Assembly (NCBI GenBank): GCA_963699805.1
Contig: CAVOVH010000008.1
Coordinates: 310,001-374,000, forward strand
Direction: 5' to 3'
DNA length: 64,000 nucleotides
Source of the DNA: JAGTVG01 sp963699805
GTDB taxonomy: Bacteria; Bacteroidota; Bacteroidia; Cytophagales; Cyclobacteriaceae
Below the pieces are notes generated by a model that saw nothing but the letters and a program-made list of their open reading frames with translations, was not told the DNA's origin and ran no database searches. The translations under genes and the position numbers were made by a program. Of this stretch, positions 17,674-27,700 are shown piece by piece; the stretch's first letter is position 1; every line of letters starts with the position of its first letter.

Positions 17674-18415
17674 TTTCTGATGTTATCTTCGCAATATCTT
17701 GAATCGACAAGCCAAAAATATCCGCCAATTTCTGTGCAATCAACGGGATGTATCGGGGTTCATTCCGTTTTCCCCGGTTGGGATCAGGTGCCAGAAATGG
17801 GCTGTCAGTTTCCAGTACCAGGTGTGAAAGCGGAAACTGCTCAATGGTTCTATCCAGCTTTGAATTTTTGAAAGTCAGCACTCCCCCGATTCCCAATAAA
17901 AAATCCAGGTCAATGATACGTCTAGCCTGATCGGCATTCCCTGTAAAGCAGTGAAAGATACCCTTCAACTGGTTATTGTGATTCCTTTCAATGATCGATA
18001 TTGTTTCATCCAGTGAATCCCGCGAGTGCAGAATGATCGGAAGATTATATTCTTTTGCCCAGGAAATATGGATCTCCAATGATTCAACCTGCCGATCATA
18101 AAAAGTTTTATCCCAGTATAAATCGGTACCTGTTTCTCCGATACCCCAGAATTTTCTTTTTGCCAGCCAGGATTCCATCACTTTGATTTCCGGCTCCAGA
18201 TCCTGGTTCACCGAACAGGGATGTAAGCCGATCATTGAGAAACAATATCCGGGATATTCCTTCTCCAGCCTGATCATCTCTTCGATCGACCCACTGTCGA
18301 TATTCGGCATAAAAATCTTTCCCACTAAAACTTCCTTCGCCCCATCTATTACGGCATGCGTGTCCTCTCTAAACTGATCCAGATAAATATGGGCATGTGT
18401 GTCAATGAATTCCAT
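17645..18415 (-). CDS. TatD-family metal-dependent deoxyribonuclease
   Basis: 256 residues. TIM-barrel hydrolase with the metal ligands of TatD: DTHAHIY (His7, His9), GIGETGTDLYW (Glu), IILHSRDS (His), GIFHCFTG (His) and LETDSPFLAP (Asp). Members cleave DNA ends and are linked to DNA repair and degradation; some act on D-amino-acyl-tRNA. It precedes and overlaps ansA, and starts 5 bases after the polysaccharide deacetylase gene. Confidence 0.93.
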   Translation of the reverse strand: MEFIDTHAHIYLDQFREDTHAVIDGAKEVLVGKIFMPNIDSGSIEEMIRLEKEYPGYCFSMIGLHPCSVNQDLEPEIKVMESWLAKRKFWGIGETGTDLYWDKTFYDRQVESLEIHISWAKEYNLPIILHSRDSLDETISIIERNHNNQLKGIFHCFTGNADQARRIIDLDFLLGIGGVLTFKNSKLDRTIEQFPLSHLVLETDSPFLAPDPNRGKRNEPRYIPLIAQKLADIFGLSIQDIAKITSENAEKTFQNW

Positions 18416-18420
18416 GATTA

Positions 18421-19071
18421 TTAATTCGACAAAATTAACTCATCAATTGTAGAAAATTTATAACTATTGCTAATAAAATGGTCTATGTATTGATAAATTA
18501 AAAATTGGGCTCTGTTTTTTGTCTTTTCACTGTCATGAAATATAACGATGGATCCTTCTTCCGTATGATGAATACTTTTCTGAAGCATTTTTTCCTTGGT
18601 CAATCTGGTAGAAAAATCATAGGACAGCACGTCCCACATAACGATGTGATATTCATTGATTATTTCATGGATGATCTTTTTTCGTATTTTTCCGTAGGGA
18701 GGACGAAATAAATTGATTTTAGATGTATATCCATTTTCCCCGATCACCTCCGTACATCGTCTGATATCATGGAGGTAGTCATCCTGGTTACGGCTCCATC
18801 CATCAAGATGATGATAGGTATGATTGCCGATCATATGTCCTGCCTGATGGATCCTCATGAAGAGCTCCGGATTTTTATCGATATTTTGCCCGACACAAAA
18901 GAAGGTGGCTTTAACATTAAAATGGTGTAATACCTCCAGTATCCGGTCAGTGACACCCGGTACGGGTCCATCGTCAAAGGTAAGATAGATGATCTTCTGA
19001 TCCCGATTACCATTCCAGATCAAGTTTGGATAATACCATCTGAAGATTTGAGGTGTTTTAAATAGATGCAA
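18421..19071 (-). CDS. Polysaccharide deacetylase (NodB-homology) family protein
   Basis: 216 residues. NodB motifs: TFDDGP (31-36, catalytic and metal Asp), GNHTYHH (metal His84/His88), FRPPYGK (123-127) and the late WDVLSYDF segment. It removes acetyl groups from a sugar polymer or peptidoglycan; substrate unknown, and no signal peptide is apparent. The start is a TTG at 19071 placed directly after the stop of the phosphatase gene; no ATG occurs before the first motif, and the KTPxxxxxxYPNLIW opening fits the family from memory. Co-transcribed with the SpoIIE-type phosphatase. Confidence 0.85.
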   Translation of the reverse strand: MHLFKTPQIFRWYYPNLIWNGNRDQKIIYLTFDDGPVPGVTDRILEVLHHFNVKATFFCVGQNIDKNPELFMRIHQAGHMIGNHTYHHLDGWSRNQDDYLHDIRRCTEVIGENGYTSKINLFRPPYGKIRKKIIHEIINEYHIVMWDVLSYDFSTRLTKEKMLQKSIHHTEEGSIVIFHDSEKTKNRAQFLIYQYIDHFISNSYKFSTIDELILSN

Positions 19072-20307
19072 TTAAGAAAAATTAGTTCTGCAAGAGAAAA
19101 GTGTAATATCATCATTAAAATCATTGGATCCTTTGAATTTGGTCACCTCATTGATCACGATGTGATGCAAATTTTTTAGATCCTTATCCTTGTTATCCAT
19201 AATGATTTCCATTACGCGTTCCGAACCAAAAGGTTCATCTTCCTCATTGAAGGTCTCGATCAGTCCATCCGTAAAAGCGAAAAAAAAGAACTTATCAAGA
19301 TTGCGAATTTTCCCCACATTCAGAAAAGGCAGTGCATCCATGATACCCAATACCGTAGTTCCTTTTTCCAGTTGGGTGAATCCGGTCTGTTCCGCATAAA
19401 ATATGGGAGGTATATGCCCTGCATTCACATACTTGAAATATTTCTCAGCTTTGTTATACAGGGCAGCAAAAAAGGTAATGAAACTTTCGCCATTGCTGTT
19501 TTGAAGGATCTGATAGTTCAATTCCCGAATGATATTTTCAAATTTTGTGGTCTGTCTGACCAGGGTTCTAAGCGAGGCCTGGAAATTAGACATCAGGAGA
19601 GCGGCAGGAATACCTTTCCCTGATACGTCTGCGATACAAATCAGGAACTGATTATCATTCACTGGGATATAGTCAAAATAATCACCTCCTACTTTTTGAT
19701 GTGGCAGATAACTGGAATACAGTTTGATCTGATCGGAATAGGGAAGTTTTTTGGGGAATAAAAAATGCTGTACATTACGGGCAATTTCGAGTTCCTTCTG
19801 AAATGCTTTCTGTTCCAGTTCTTTTCGGGCCAGATTTTTATTTTCAACCGCCACAATGATGATATTTGACAAGGCCTCGATGAAGTTAAGATTGATCTCA
19901 CCGTTCCTGTAATCATCTATATTATATCCTCCCAATAATACCACTCCCAGTAAATTACCCTTATGTTTTACAGGGATCACTTTTTCAAATTCTGAAAACG
20001 GATCCTCTCTATTCAATCCTTCCAGGTTCGAGATCCCTTCCGATAAAAGAATTGAATTGGTTGGACTTATCTTGAAAAAATTATTCTTGGTTCCAAAATT
20101 CACCTTACATGCCCAGAATCCATCATAAACATACAAGGCGAGTTTTTTAATTTTCAGGTTGGCACGGAGCGTAAAATTGAAGATCTTATATAATGACTCT
20201 CTGGGTAGGTTATTGTTAATGGACTGGATTATCTCCAAAAGAGCATTCAACTCAAGTTCCTTGAGCTCATAATTTTTTTTAAGATCACTTACCTCTGCTT
20301 TAGTCAT
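19072..20307 (-). CDS. GAF-domain SpoIIE/PP2C-type serine phosphatase
   Basis: 411 residues. Residues about 15-165 look like a GAF-type sensory domain. A coiled linker (about 165-200, LARKELEQKAFQKELEIA) leads into the phosphatase domain: QHFLFPKKLP, then GGDYFDYIPV and CIADVSGKGIPAALLMS, which hold the metal-binding Asp residues, and NDDITLF near the end. Such proteins (RsbU/SpoIIE group) usually control partner-switching regulators, but no anti-sigma or STAS gene is in the window. Its start overlaps the stop of the upstream ABC permease by 4 bases (ATGA). Confidence 0.9.
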   Translation of the reverse strand: MTKAEVSDLKKNYELKELELNALLEIIQSINNNLPRESLYKIFNFTLRANLKIKKLALYVYDGFWACKVNFGTKNNFFKISPTNSILLSEGISNLEGLNREDPFSEFEKVIPVKHKGNLLGVVLLGGYNIDDYRNGEINLNFIEALSNIIIVAVENKNLARKELEQKAFQKELEIARNVQHFLFPKKLPYSDQIKLYSSYLPHQKVGGDYFDYIPVNDNQFLICIADVSGKGIPAALLMSNFQASLRTLVRQTTKFENIIRELNYQILQNSNGESFITFFAALYNKAEKYFKYVNAGHIPPIFYAEQTGFTQLEKGTTVLGIMDALPFLNVGKIRNLDKFFFFAFTDGLIETFNEEDEPFGSERVMEIIMDNKDKDLKNLHHIVINEVTKFKGSNDFNDDITLFSCRTNFS

Positions 20308-21539
20308 TTGAGCATGGTTTTAGGGTCAATCGCATCCCTCACTCCATTTCCAAGTAAATTAAAAGATAAAACCATTAAAGATATAGCTAAACCTGGAAAA
20401 ACTACAAGGTGCCAGCTGTTTTTCGTACCCAAAACATTAAATCCTTCAAAAATCATGCTACCCCACGAAGGGGTAGGCGGTTGTACGCTGAGGCCCAGGA
20501 AACTCAGTCCGGCTTCCAAAAGGATGGCAGCAGCAAAATTGGCCGTTGCTATCACAATCAACGGGCCCATAATGTTAGGCAAAATATGGTGATAAATGAT
20601 CCTGAAGTTTTTCATACCCAATGCTCTCGCCGCTTCAATAAAAGTTTTCTGTTTGATCCCCAGGATCTGTCCCCTTACTACCCGTGCAACATCCACCCAC
20701 ATGGTTAATCCAACAGCCACAAATGCGACCCAGATACCACGGCTCTGAAGTGCCAGGCTGATGGCAATCACCAGCATGATCCCCGGAATGGACCAAACCA
20801 CGGACATGAGCCATAAAATTATATCATCTATTTTACCTCCCCAGAAACCTGCGATTGATCCAAAGGCAAGCCCCAGAAACATGGAGATCACTACAGCTAC
20901 AAATCCAATGGATAAGGAAATCCGGGTCCCGAACATCAACCGGCTCAGTAAATCCCGTCCTGAACGATCCGTACCCAGCCAGAAAGTTCTTTTTTCAATG
21001 TGATCCCTCCTGAACCGGGAGATCGTTTTTTCGAGCGTGGTTTCCACCGTCACTCCCTCCAGATTTATATACCTGACCCGGTTATCTGAAACTTCATAAT
21101 TTCTTCCGGATTCGAGTTTGTATTGATCGCCAATATAAAGTGGAAATACCGCCTGAACCAGCGGAATGCTTTTTCCTTTTCCCCTGGATCCGTATTCCTG
21201 ATAAAGAATCTCACTTCCTCTGATTTCAAAGGAATCGATGGGAATGATCGTATAAGAATTTTCCTGCCCGTATAAGACTTTATGAAAAAATCCGTAATGC
21301 TTTATTTCATAGTTTTTGCGGATCTTCAGAAATTTGGCTGAAAAACCCACGGGTTTTTTTTGGATCTGAACAGCTCCATCATTGGCATCCGGCGTGCTGT
21401 CTGGCATGATCGAATAACCCAGTAATGCCACCAGCATGGCGATGGAAATGAATACCAAACCAAAAACGGCAGGTTTGTACCTTAAAAATCTTTTTCTAAT
21501 GTAATAGTTAGGAGATCGGCCTATGACCTTTCTACTCAT
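20304..21539 (-). CDS. DppC/OppC-type ABC transporter permease with large periplasmic insert
   Basis: 411 residues from the ATG at 21539 (a TTG eight codons earlier is possible). Membrane helix 1 is at about 24-44. The core begins at FWLGTDRSGRDLLSRL (about 187), with the coupling motif EAARALGMKNFRIIYHHILP and AGLSFLGLSVQPPTPSWG near the end, as in dipeptide/oligopeptide permeases. Between helix 1 and the GTDxxGRD motif lie about 140 residues; usual DppC proteins have about 35, so roughly 110 are extra and should face the periplasm. No ATPase, DppB or binding protein is nearby. Overlaps the 88-residue gene upstream by 8 bases. Confidence 0.88.
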   Translation of the reverse strand: MSRKVIGRSPNYYIRKRFLRYKPAVFGLVFISIAMLVALLGYSIMPDSTPDANDGAVQIQKKPVGFSAKFLKIRKNYEIKHYGFFHKVLYGQENSYTIIPIDSFEIRGSEILYQEYGSRGKGKSIPLVQAVFPLYIGDQYKLESGRNYEVSDNRVRYINLEGVTVETTLEKTISRFRRDHIEKRTFWLGTDRSGRDLLSRLMFGTRISLSIGFVAVVISMFLGLAFGSIAGFWGGKIDDIILWLMSVVWSIPGIMLVIAISLALQSRGIWVAFVAVGLTMWVDVARVVRGQILGIKQKTFIEAARALGMKNFRIIYHHILPNIMGPLIVIATANFAAAILLEAGLSFLGLSVQPPTPSWGSMIFEGFNVLGTKNSWHLVVFPGLAISLMVLSFNLLGNGVRDAIDPKTMLK

Positions 21540-21798
21540 AGTGATCAATGCTGTTATGCGCAAATAAACCTGTTTTCGACGCTAAATAATAATATTTCCA
21601 GTAGGAAGTTTCAAAGTCGATGTCATCACCGAAAATTTCCTCATTTGGATTAATATAACACCTGATCCATTTCTTTTCAAGTAACTTTCTGAGGGTATCC
21701 CGTAACATATCATCTTCCCATCCCAACGTAATTTTCAGATGTTCATAGGTCTGAACAAAATATAACTCGTCTAATACGTCAAATTCAAGATCCGACAT
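21532..21798 (-). CDS. Conserved-looking small protein of unknown function
   Basis: 88 residues, acidic, no membrane segment or signal. The middle (ITLGWEDDMLRDTLRKLLEK, then KWIRCY) reads like a short winged-helix or helical DNA/protein-binding unit, but I do not recognise the family. It lies 3 bases after the glycosyltransferase gene and overlaps the ABC permease start by 8 bases, which supports it as a real translated gene in this operon. Start ATG at 21798. Confidence 0.65.
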   Translation of the reverse strand: MSDLEFDVLDELYFVQTYEHLKITLGWEDDMLRDTLRKLLEKKWIRCYINPNEEIFGDDIDFETSYWKYYYLASKTGLFAHNSIDHYE

Positions 21799-21801
21799 GC
21801 T

Positions 21802-22932
21802 TCAATGATTATAACGTCTCCCTTTCCATGTATAGCTCCCAATATTTGCCAGAATTCCGAAAATTACCGCATAGGGAGAATACAGAATGGCACATACAAA
21901 AAACGCGCATTTATCCATTTTTTTACCCGCAAAAGTGAAAATATCATTAATCAATCGATATTCCAGCAATATCTTCACAAAAAAGAGAGCCAGAAAAATA
22001 ATAACGGGTACCTTACCCAATAACGTTAAAAGAAATCCGGTCAATATGCAGAGATGGATAAAAAAAATGAACAATGCCAGGAAAATGTTCGTGATATTCC
22101 CATGTTTTTTCCATTTTCCTGCCCATCTCTTTCTTTGCTGAATGAAATCATTCAGGTTGCGGGAAGAAGGTGTTGTGACAACTGCCTTCCTGCATTTTAA
22201 ATATCCTATCCTGCCTGGATACTTTCTTTTGACCTTGTACAATAAAAATTCATCATCTCCTGAAATAACTTCTTCATTGCCCCGGTACCCGTCAACCTCA
22301 AAAAAAACCTCCCGGGTAAATGCCAGGTTGGCACCATTACACAAAGCAGGGAATCGCCATGAAAATAAGGCGGCACCGGTTCCAACGAGGCTTGCAAATT
22401 CCACGGTTTGAATTTTGGAAAAGAAAGATCGTTCAGACTGAACGAAAACAGGTCCGGCGATTAACTTGAAATAATGAATATCAAAATATTTCCGGTAAGT
22501 ATCCAGCCAATTCTCATTCACCCTTGCATCCCCATCTGTCAATATAATTAAATCACCTTTTGCCAATTCCACACCGAGCGTTATAGCAGCTTTTTTTGAG
22601 GATAATGAACGGGGTGACGCATTTTTCAACTCAGCCATGATGATCCGGATACTTGCCTGTTCTTTTCGATCCAGGACACGACTGGGAGTACCATCCGTTG
22701 ACTGATCATCAATGATGAGTACTTCGAATTTTTCTTTCGGATAGTTCTGGCGCTCAAGGTCTGTCAAAAGTAGCTCAATATTCCCGGCCTCATTTCTAAC
22801 AGGAATAATAATCGAGATAAAGATATCATCCGGTGAAGCAAGTGGTAAAGGAATGAGTTTTTCCCATCCGGCTATGAGCCATAATAAAAAAAGACAATAT
22901 AAAAATATAATGAGGGTTATGAGCCAAATCAC
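21802..22932 (-). CDS. Membrane-bound family 2 glycosyltransferase
   Basis: 376 residues. N-terminal helix 1-22, then a GT-A domain: IIIPVRNEAGNI, LIIDDQSTDGT, the metal-binding TDGDARV, VISGDDEFLL, and QQRKRWAGKW matching the Q/RxxRW motif of processive-type GT2 enzymes. Three or four helices follow (about 280-375). It transfers sugar from a nucleotide sugar to a lipid or polymer at the inner face of the membrane; acceptor unknown. The start is GTG at 22932; no upstream ATG is in frame close by. It heads the minus run to the permease, phosphatase and deacetylase. Confidence 0.88.
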   Translation of the reverse strand: MIWLITLIIFLYCLFLLWLIAGWEKLIPLPLASPDDIFISIIIPVRNEAGNIELLLTDLERQNYPKEKFEVLIIDDQSTDGTPSRVLDRKEQASIRIIMAELKNASPRSLSSKKAAITLGVELAKGDLIILTDGDARVNENWLDTYRKYFDIHYFKLIAGPVFVQSERSFFSKIQTVEFASLVGTGAALFSWRFPALCNGANLAFTREVFFEVDGYRGNEEVISGDDEFLLYKVKRKYPGRIGYLKCRKAVVTTPSSRNLNDFIQQRKRWAGKWKKHGNITNIFLALFIFFIHLCILTGFLLTLLGKVPVIIFLALFFVKILLEYRLINDIFTFAGKKMDKCAFFVCAILYSPYAVIFGILANIGSYTWKGRRYNH

Positions 22933-23020
22933 GTAAGTGTTATTTTTCCCAAGTTAGAAAATCATACAGATTTTAAAAAAAGTAATATATTCTTCATAAT
23001 ATTAAACAACTGAAAAAATT

Positions 23021-23560
23021 ATGGATAAGATCATCATGGGCATGGATCCCGGAACGAATGTAATGGGTTATGGAATCATTCATGTGAAAAAACCCAGGAT
23101 GACGATCCTTCAATATGGAGTGATCCATCTGAATAAATATAAAAGCCACGAACTGAAACTCAAGAAGATCTTTGAACGTGTAATGGGTCTGATTGAAGAA
23201 TATAACCCAGATGAAGTTGCCATAGAGGCGCCATTTTATGGAAAAAATGTACAGTCTATGTTAAAATTAGGAAGGGCTCAGGGAGTAGCCATGGCTGCTG
23301 TATTGTTCAGGGATATTCCCATCACAGAATACGCGCCAAAAAAAATAAAAGTTGCTGTAACGGGAAATGGGAATGCCTCCAAGGAACAGGTAGCTAAAAT
23401 GCTTCAACAATTATTGGGGTTCAGTGAAACACCAAAATTGCTGGATGCCACCGATGCCCTGGCGGTGGCATTATGCCATATCAACCAGCAGAGCGCCAGG
23501 GTCAAAAAAAGTAAATCCTGGGAAACTTTCCTTAAAGAAAATCCGGAGAGAAAAGCCTAA
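23021..23560 (+). CDS. ruvC: Holliday junction resolvase RuvC
   Basis: 179 residues. RNase H-like fold with all four acidic catalytic residues visible: MGMDPGTNVMGYG (D9), VAIEAPFYG (E69) and LLDATDALAVALCH (D142, D145). It cuts Holliday junctions during recombination together with RuvAB, which are not in the window. Its stop TAA (23558-23560) shares bases with the stop of the convergent HIT gene. Isolated plus-strand gene among minus genes. Confidence 0.96.
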   Translation: MDKIIMGMDPGTNVMGYGIIHVKKPRMTILQYGVIHLNKYKSHELKLKKIFERVMGLIEEYNPDEVAIEAPFYGKNVQSMLKLGRAQGVAMAAVLFRDIPITEYAPKKIKVAVTGNGNASKEQVAKMLQQLLGFSETPKLLDATDALAVALCHINQQSARVKKSKSWETFLKENPERKA

Positions 23561-23961
23561 TTCAGTTCCTGAAAGGCATTCCGAATACTTTTGGTGGTAT
23601 TTTCAAATTCCTCCTGGGATAATTTCAGCTTCGCCCGGCTGAAATTAATGTCATCCATGCTGTTAAGAGGAACAAGATGAATGTGGGTATGAGGCACCTC
23701 CAAACCGATAATACTTACACCGATCCTCAGACAGGGGATGACTGTTTCTATGGCTTTGGCCACTTTTTTTGTAAAATTATTAAGACGGTTGAAATCTTCC
23801 GTATCGAGATCAAAATAGTAATCTACTTCTTTTTTCGGTATAACCAGGGTATGGCCGACCACAAGGGGATTGATATCCAATATGGCAATATTGAAATCAT
23901 CTTCAGCAACGATATAGGCCGAAATTTCCCGGTTGATAATTTTTGAGAATATGGAAATCAT
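23557..23961 (-). CDS. HIT-family nucleotide hydrolase/transferase
   Basis: 134 residues. The histidine triad is intact: PHTHIHLVP (residues 90-98), with the supporting GHTLVIPKKEV region near 36-45. HIT proteins of this Hint-like branch hydrolyse nucleoside phosphoramidates or dinucleoside polyphosphates. It overlaps greA by 4 bases (ATGA at 23958-23961), so both are expressed together. Tail-to-tail with ruvC. Confidence 0.93.
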   Translation of the reverse strand: MISIFSKIINREISAYIVAEDDFNIAILDINPLVVGHTLVIPKKEVDYYFDLDTEDFNRLNNFTKKVAKAIETVIPCLRIGVSIIGLEVPHTHIHLVPLNSMDDINFSRAKLKLSQEEFENTTKSIRNAFQELN

Positions 23962-24437
23962 GATTCTAAGGTGATTTTTAAAATTTCAAAATCCATTTTG
24001 CCGGCAGGAACATGAATGGTAACACGTTCCCCGACTTTTTTACCTAACAATCCTTTTCCGATGGGTGATTTTATTGAGATCTTACCTAGCTTCAGATCGG
24101 CCTCTTCCTCAGCAACAATGGTATAGGCCATCTGTGCCCCATTCTTTGTATTTTTGATTTTAACAGTCGAAAAGATCGAAACTTTTGAATCATCCAGTTT
24201 AGAGGGATCGAGAAGTCGGGCATTTCCGACAACTTCCTCCAATTGTGCAATCTTAGCCTCCAGATGGCCCTGAGCATCCTTCGCTGCATCGTATTCTGCA
24301 TTCTCACTCAGATCTCCCTTATCCCGGGCATCAGCTATCTGTTTTGAAATATCCGCTCTACCTTTTGTTTTAAGATGCTGCAATTCATCTTTCAATTTCT
24401 GAAGACCTTCTTCCGTATAATAAGATACCTTTCCCAT
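23958..24437 (-). CDS. greA: Transcription elongation factor GreA
   Basis: 159 residues. The coiled-coil N-terminal finger carries GDLSENAEYDAAKDAQGHLEA, with the acidic tip that enters the RNA polymerase channel; the C-terminal FKBP-like domain includes ISIKSPIGKGLLGKKVGE. It rescues backtracked polymerase by stimulating transcript cleavage. Full length. Its leader holds a long inverted repeat at 24504-24550. Confidence 0.96.
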   Translation of the reverse strand: MGKVSYYTEEGLQKLKDELQHLKTKGRADISKQIADARDKGDLSENAEYDAAKDAQGHLEAKIAQLEEVVGNARLLDPSKLDDSKVSIFSTVKIKNTKNGAQMAYTIVAEEEADLKLGKISIKSPIGKGLLGKKVGERVTIHVPAGKMDFEILKITLES

Positions 24438-24503
24438 TCCTTTAATATTATTTTGATTGAAGTTTCAGTAAGAATTCAATTTTCTGAAACGCATGCAAAT
24501 TAA

Positions 24504-24550
24504 AAACCTAAAGAGTTTACACCTGTTACAGTCAAAAACCCTTTAGGTTT
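24504..24550 (-). promoter_or_regulatory. greA: Long inverted repeat in the greA leader, possible attenuator
   Basis: 15-base arms AAACCTAAAGAGTTT (24504-24518) and AAACCCTTTAGGTTT (24536-24550) around a 17-base loop. On the plus strand one A-C mismatch occurs; on the minus (greA) strand it becomes a G-U pair, so the hairpin is complete in greA RNA. It ends in TTTTTAATTT, 67 bases before the greA ATG, which is terminator-like. Attenuation is an inference. The rest of the 24438-24729 gap shows nothing else. Confidence 0.5.
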
Positions 24551-24729
24551 AATGTTTTTGTATTTACAAAATTAACAAATGCTTTAACTTAAACAAAAAA
24601 ACACACACTTTGGTTTCCTGAATTTCATCATTCGGGGAATATCTATACTTTTAATCGTCTTATTTCGACAAAGTGTAATAAATTTATCACTCAATAATTT
24701 TTTGCATTTCTATATAAATTTTGGATAAA

Positions 24730-27700
24730 ATGAATAAAACGATTTTTCTGATATATTTCCTCAGTTTCCCATTTATGCTATTTGCACAAAAAAATAAAAG
24801 TGAAAAATCCGAAATGAAGGTTTTTGATCCAGACCTGTTCAAGGGGATGTCATTCCGGTCGATCGGCCCTGCATTAACCTCCGGCAGAATTGCGGATATT
24901 GCCGTAAGTCCGGTGGATATCAATACCTGGTACGTGGGGGTGGCTGCAGGTGGCGTATGGAAAACCGTGAATGCTGGTATCACGTGGACCCCTCTTTTTG
25001 ATGATCAGGGTTCCTATTCTATCGGATGTGTAACGATTGACCCCAATAATCCGCACATTATCTGGGTAGGGACCGGTGAAAATAATAATCAGCGAAGCGT
25101 GGCTTATGGAGATGGGATTTACCGATCAAAAGACGGGGGTAAATCATGGGAACATATGGGACTAAAACAATCCGAACACATCGGGAATATCCTGGTTCAT
25201 CCGAAAAATTCTGATATTGTATATGTTGCTGCTTATGGGCCTTTATGGTCAGCAGGGGGAGACCGGGGTGTTTTCAGAACACGGGATGGTGGTAAGACCT
25301 GGGAAAGGATATTGTTCATCAGTGATCATACAGGGATCAATGAAATTCATATGGATCCCAGGGATCCGGATGTCCTTTATGCGGCAGCCCATCAGCGGAG
25401 GCGGCATGTATATACCTATATTGGTGGCGGTCCAGAATCGGCCATCTATAAATCATCGGATGGTGGGGATCATTGGGAAAAGGTCATGAATGGGATGCCG
25501 AAGGTGGACATTGGCCGCATCGGACTGGATATTTCCCCTGTCAATCCTGATCATTTATATGCCATCGTAGAAACTGTGGGTGAAGAAGGTGGCTTTTTCC
25601 ACTCCATCGATCGGGGACAGAGCTGGGAAAAAATGAGCAATTACACAACTTCTGGCAATTATTACCAGGAAATTGTTTGTGATCCCGGGGACCTGGAAAC
25701 CATCTATGCGATGGATACCTGGTTCCATTATACCACCGATGGTGGGAAAACGTTTAAAATGGTGGGTGAAGACAATAAACATGTGGATAATCATGCCCTA
25801 TGGATCAATCCTGACAACACATCGCATATGATTGTAGGCTGTGATGGTGGATTGTACATTACCTATGATCATGCGGTATCCTGGGAATTCATTGCCAACC
25901 TGCCGGTCACTCAGTTCTATAAGGTCAGTGTGGATCATGATTCCCCGTTTTATCAGGTGTATGGTGGTACCCAGGACAATTTCAGCATGGGCGGTCCTTC
26001 AAGAACAACCAATGTAGCCGGTATTGTGAATGCAGACTGGTATGTCACGAATGGGGGAGACGGATTTGAATCTGTGGTAGATCCTGAAAATCCGGATATT
26101 GTATATGCCCAGTCGCAATATGGCTGGTTGGTCAGATATGATAAAAAAAGTGGGGAGTTGCTGGATATTAAACCCATGGAACGGGAAGGAGAGGAAGCAT
26201 ATCGCTGGAACTGGGATGCTCCACTGTTGATCAGTCCCCATAAATCCACGAGATTATATTTTGCAGCCAATAAAGTATTTAGGAGTGACGATCGCGGAAA
26301 CAGCTGGACAGTGATCAGTGATGATCTCACCCGGCAGATCGATCGGAACCAGATTCCTGTGATGGGCAAGGTATGGAGTATGGACGCAGTGGAAAAAAAT
26401 AAATCCACCTCCATCTATGGGAATATAGTCAGCCTGGATGAATCCCCACTGAAAGAAGGACTGTTGTATGCCGGGACAGATGATGGTCTGATCCAGGTTA
26501 CGGAGAATGGAGGTGATTCCTGGAAAAAAATATCTCCTATTCAGGGAATTCCTGATATGACCTATGTAAATTATCTTCTGGCCTCCCAGCATAATGAGGA
26601 AACGGTATATGCCGTGTTCAATAATCATAAAAATGGAGATTTTAAACCCTATATTGTTAAAAGTATGGACAGAGGCGTCACCTGGCGTGCTATAACAAGT
26701 GATCTTCCAGAAAGAGGGTCTGTATATGTGCTGGCAGAAGATCATATTAATCCGGATTTATTATTTGCCGGTACCGAATTCGGGCTGTTTTTAACGATGG
26801 ATGGGGGAACGCACTGGATCCAGTTAAAAGCCGGGTTGCCTGTGATTGCGATTCGTGACATTGCCATTCAAAAAAGGGAAAATGATCTCGTACTCGCCTC
26901 CTTCGGGAGAGGATTTTATATACTGGATGATTATTCTCCACTGCGTATGATCAACCCTGAATTTATTGACCAGGAAGCCTATATATTTCCCATCAAGGAA
27001 AGCTGGATGTTTATTCAATCAAGGCCTCTTGGATTAAGGGGCAAATCTTTCCAGGGAGCCTCCTATTATACAGCTGAGAATCCACCAGTGGGTGCCACTT
27101 TTACTTACTATTTGAAGGAAGATATCAAGACACAAAAAGAACGCCGTCAGGAAAATGAAAAAGAATTGATTGAAAAAGGGGAAAACGTCTCTTACCCTTC
27201 TTTTGGGGAAATGCGCTCGGAAGATGATGAAAGTGAGCCGAAACTGATTTTCACCATACGGGATGATAAGGATTATATCATCAGAAGCATTGAAATTGAT
27301 CCTGAAAAAGGTATTCATCGAATCACCTGGGACTTTCATTATCCACCAAAAACACCGACGTCGGTGTCAGCTCCTGCATTTGAGGATCCATTTTCAGAAC
27401 CGGACAATGGACCCTTGGCCTTGCCTGGAACTTATTCGGTTTCCATGGAAAAATTACAGAACGGAGTTCTGACCGAGCTCGTTGCTCCAGTAATTTTTTC
27501 AACAGAATTCCTAAATAATACCTCCTTGCCGGCATCCGATCAGAAAGCACTGTTTTCTTTTGAAGAGGATGTCTCAGAAGTGTTGAGGGTGGTCAGCGGG
27601 ACCTCCCGGACGCTGGAGGAATTAAAAGAAAAATTGCGATACATAAAAGTAGCGGTGAGCCATACCAGTGGACTTCCAGAGGAAATCCTTTTAAAAGTTA

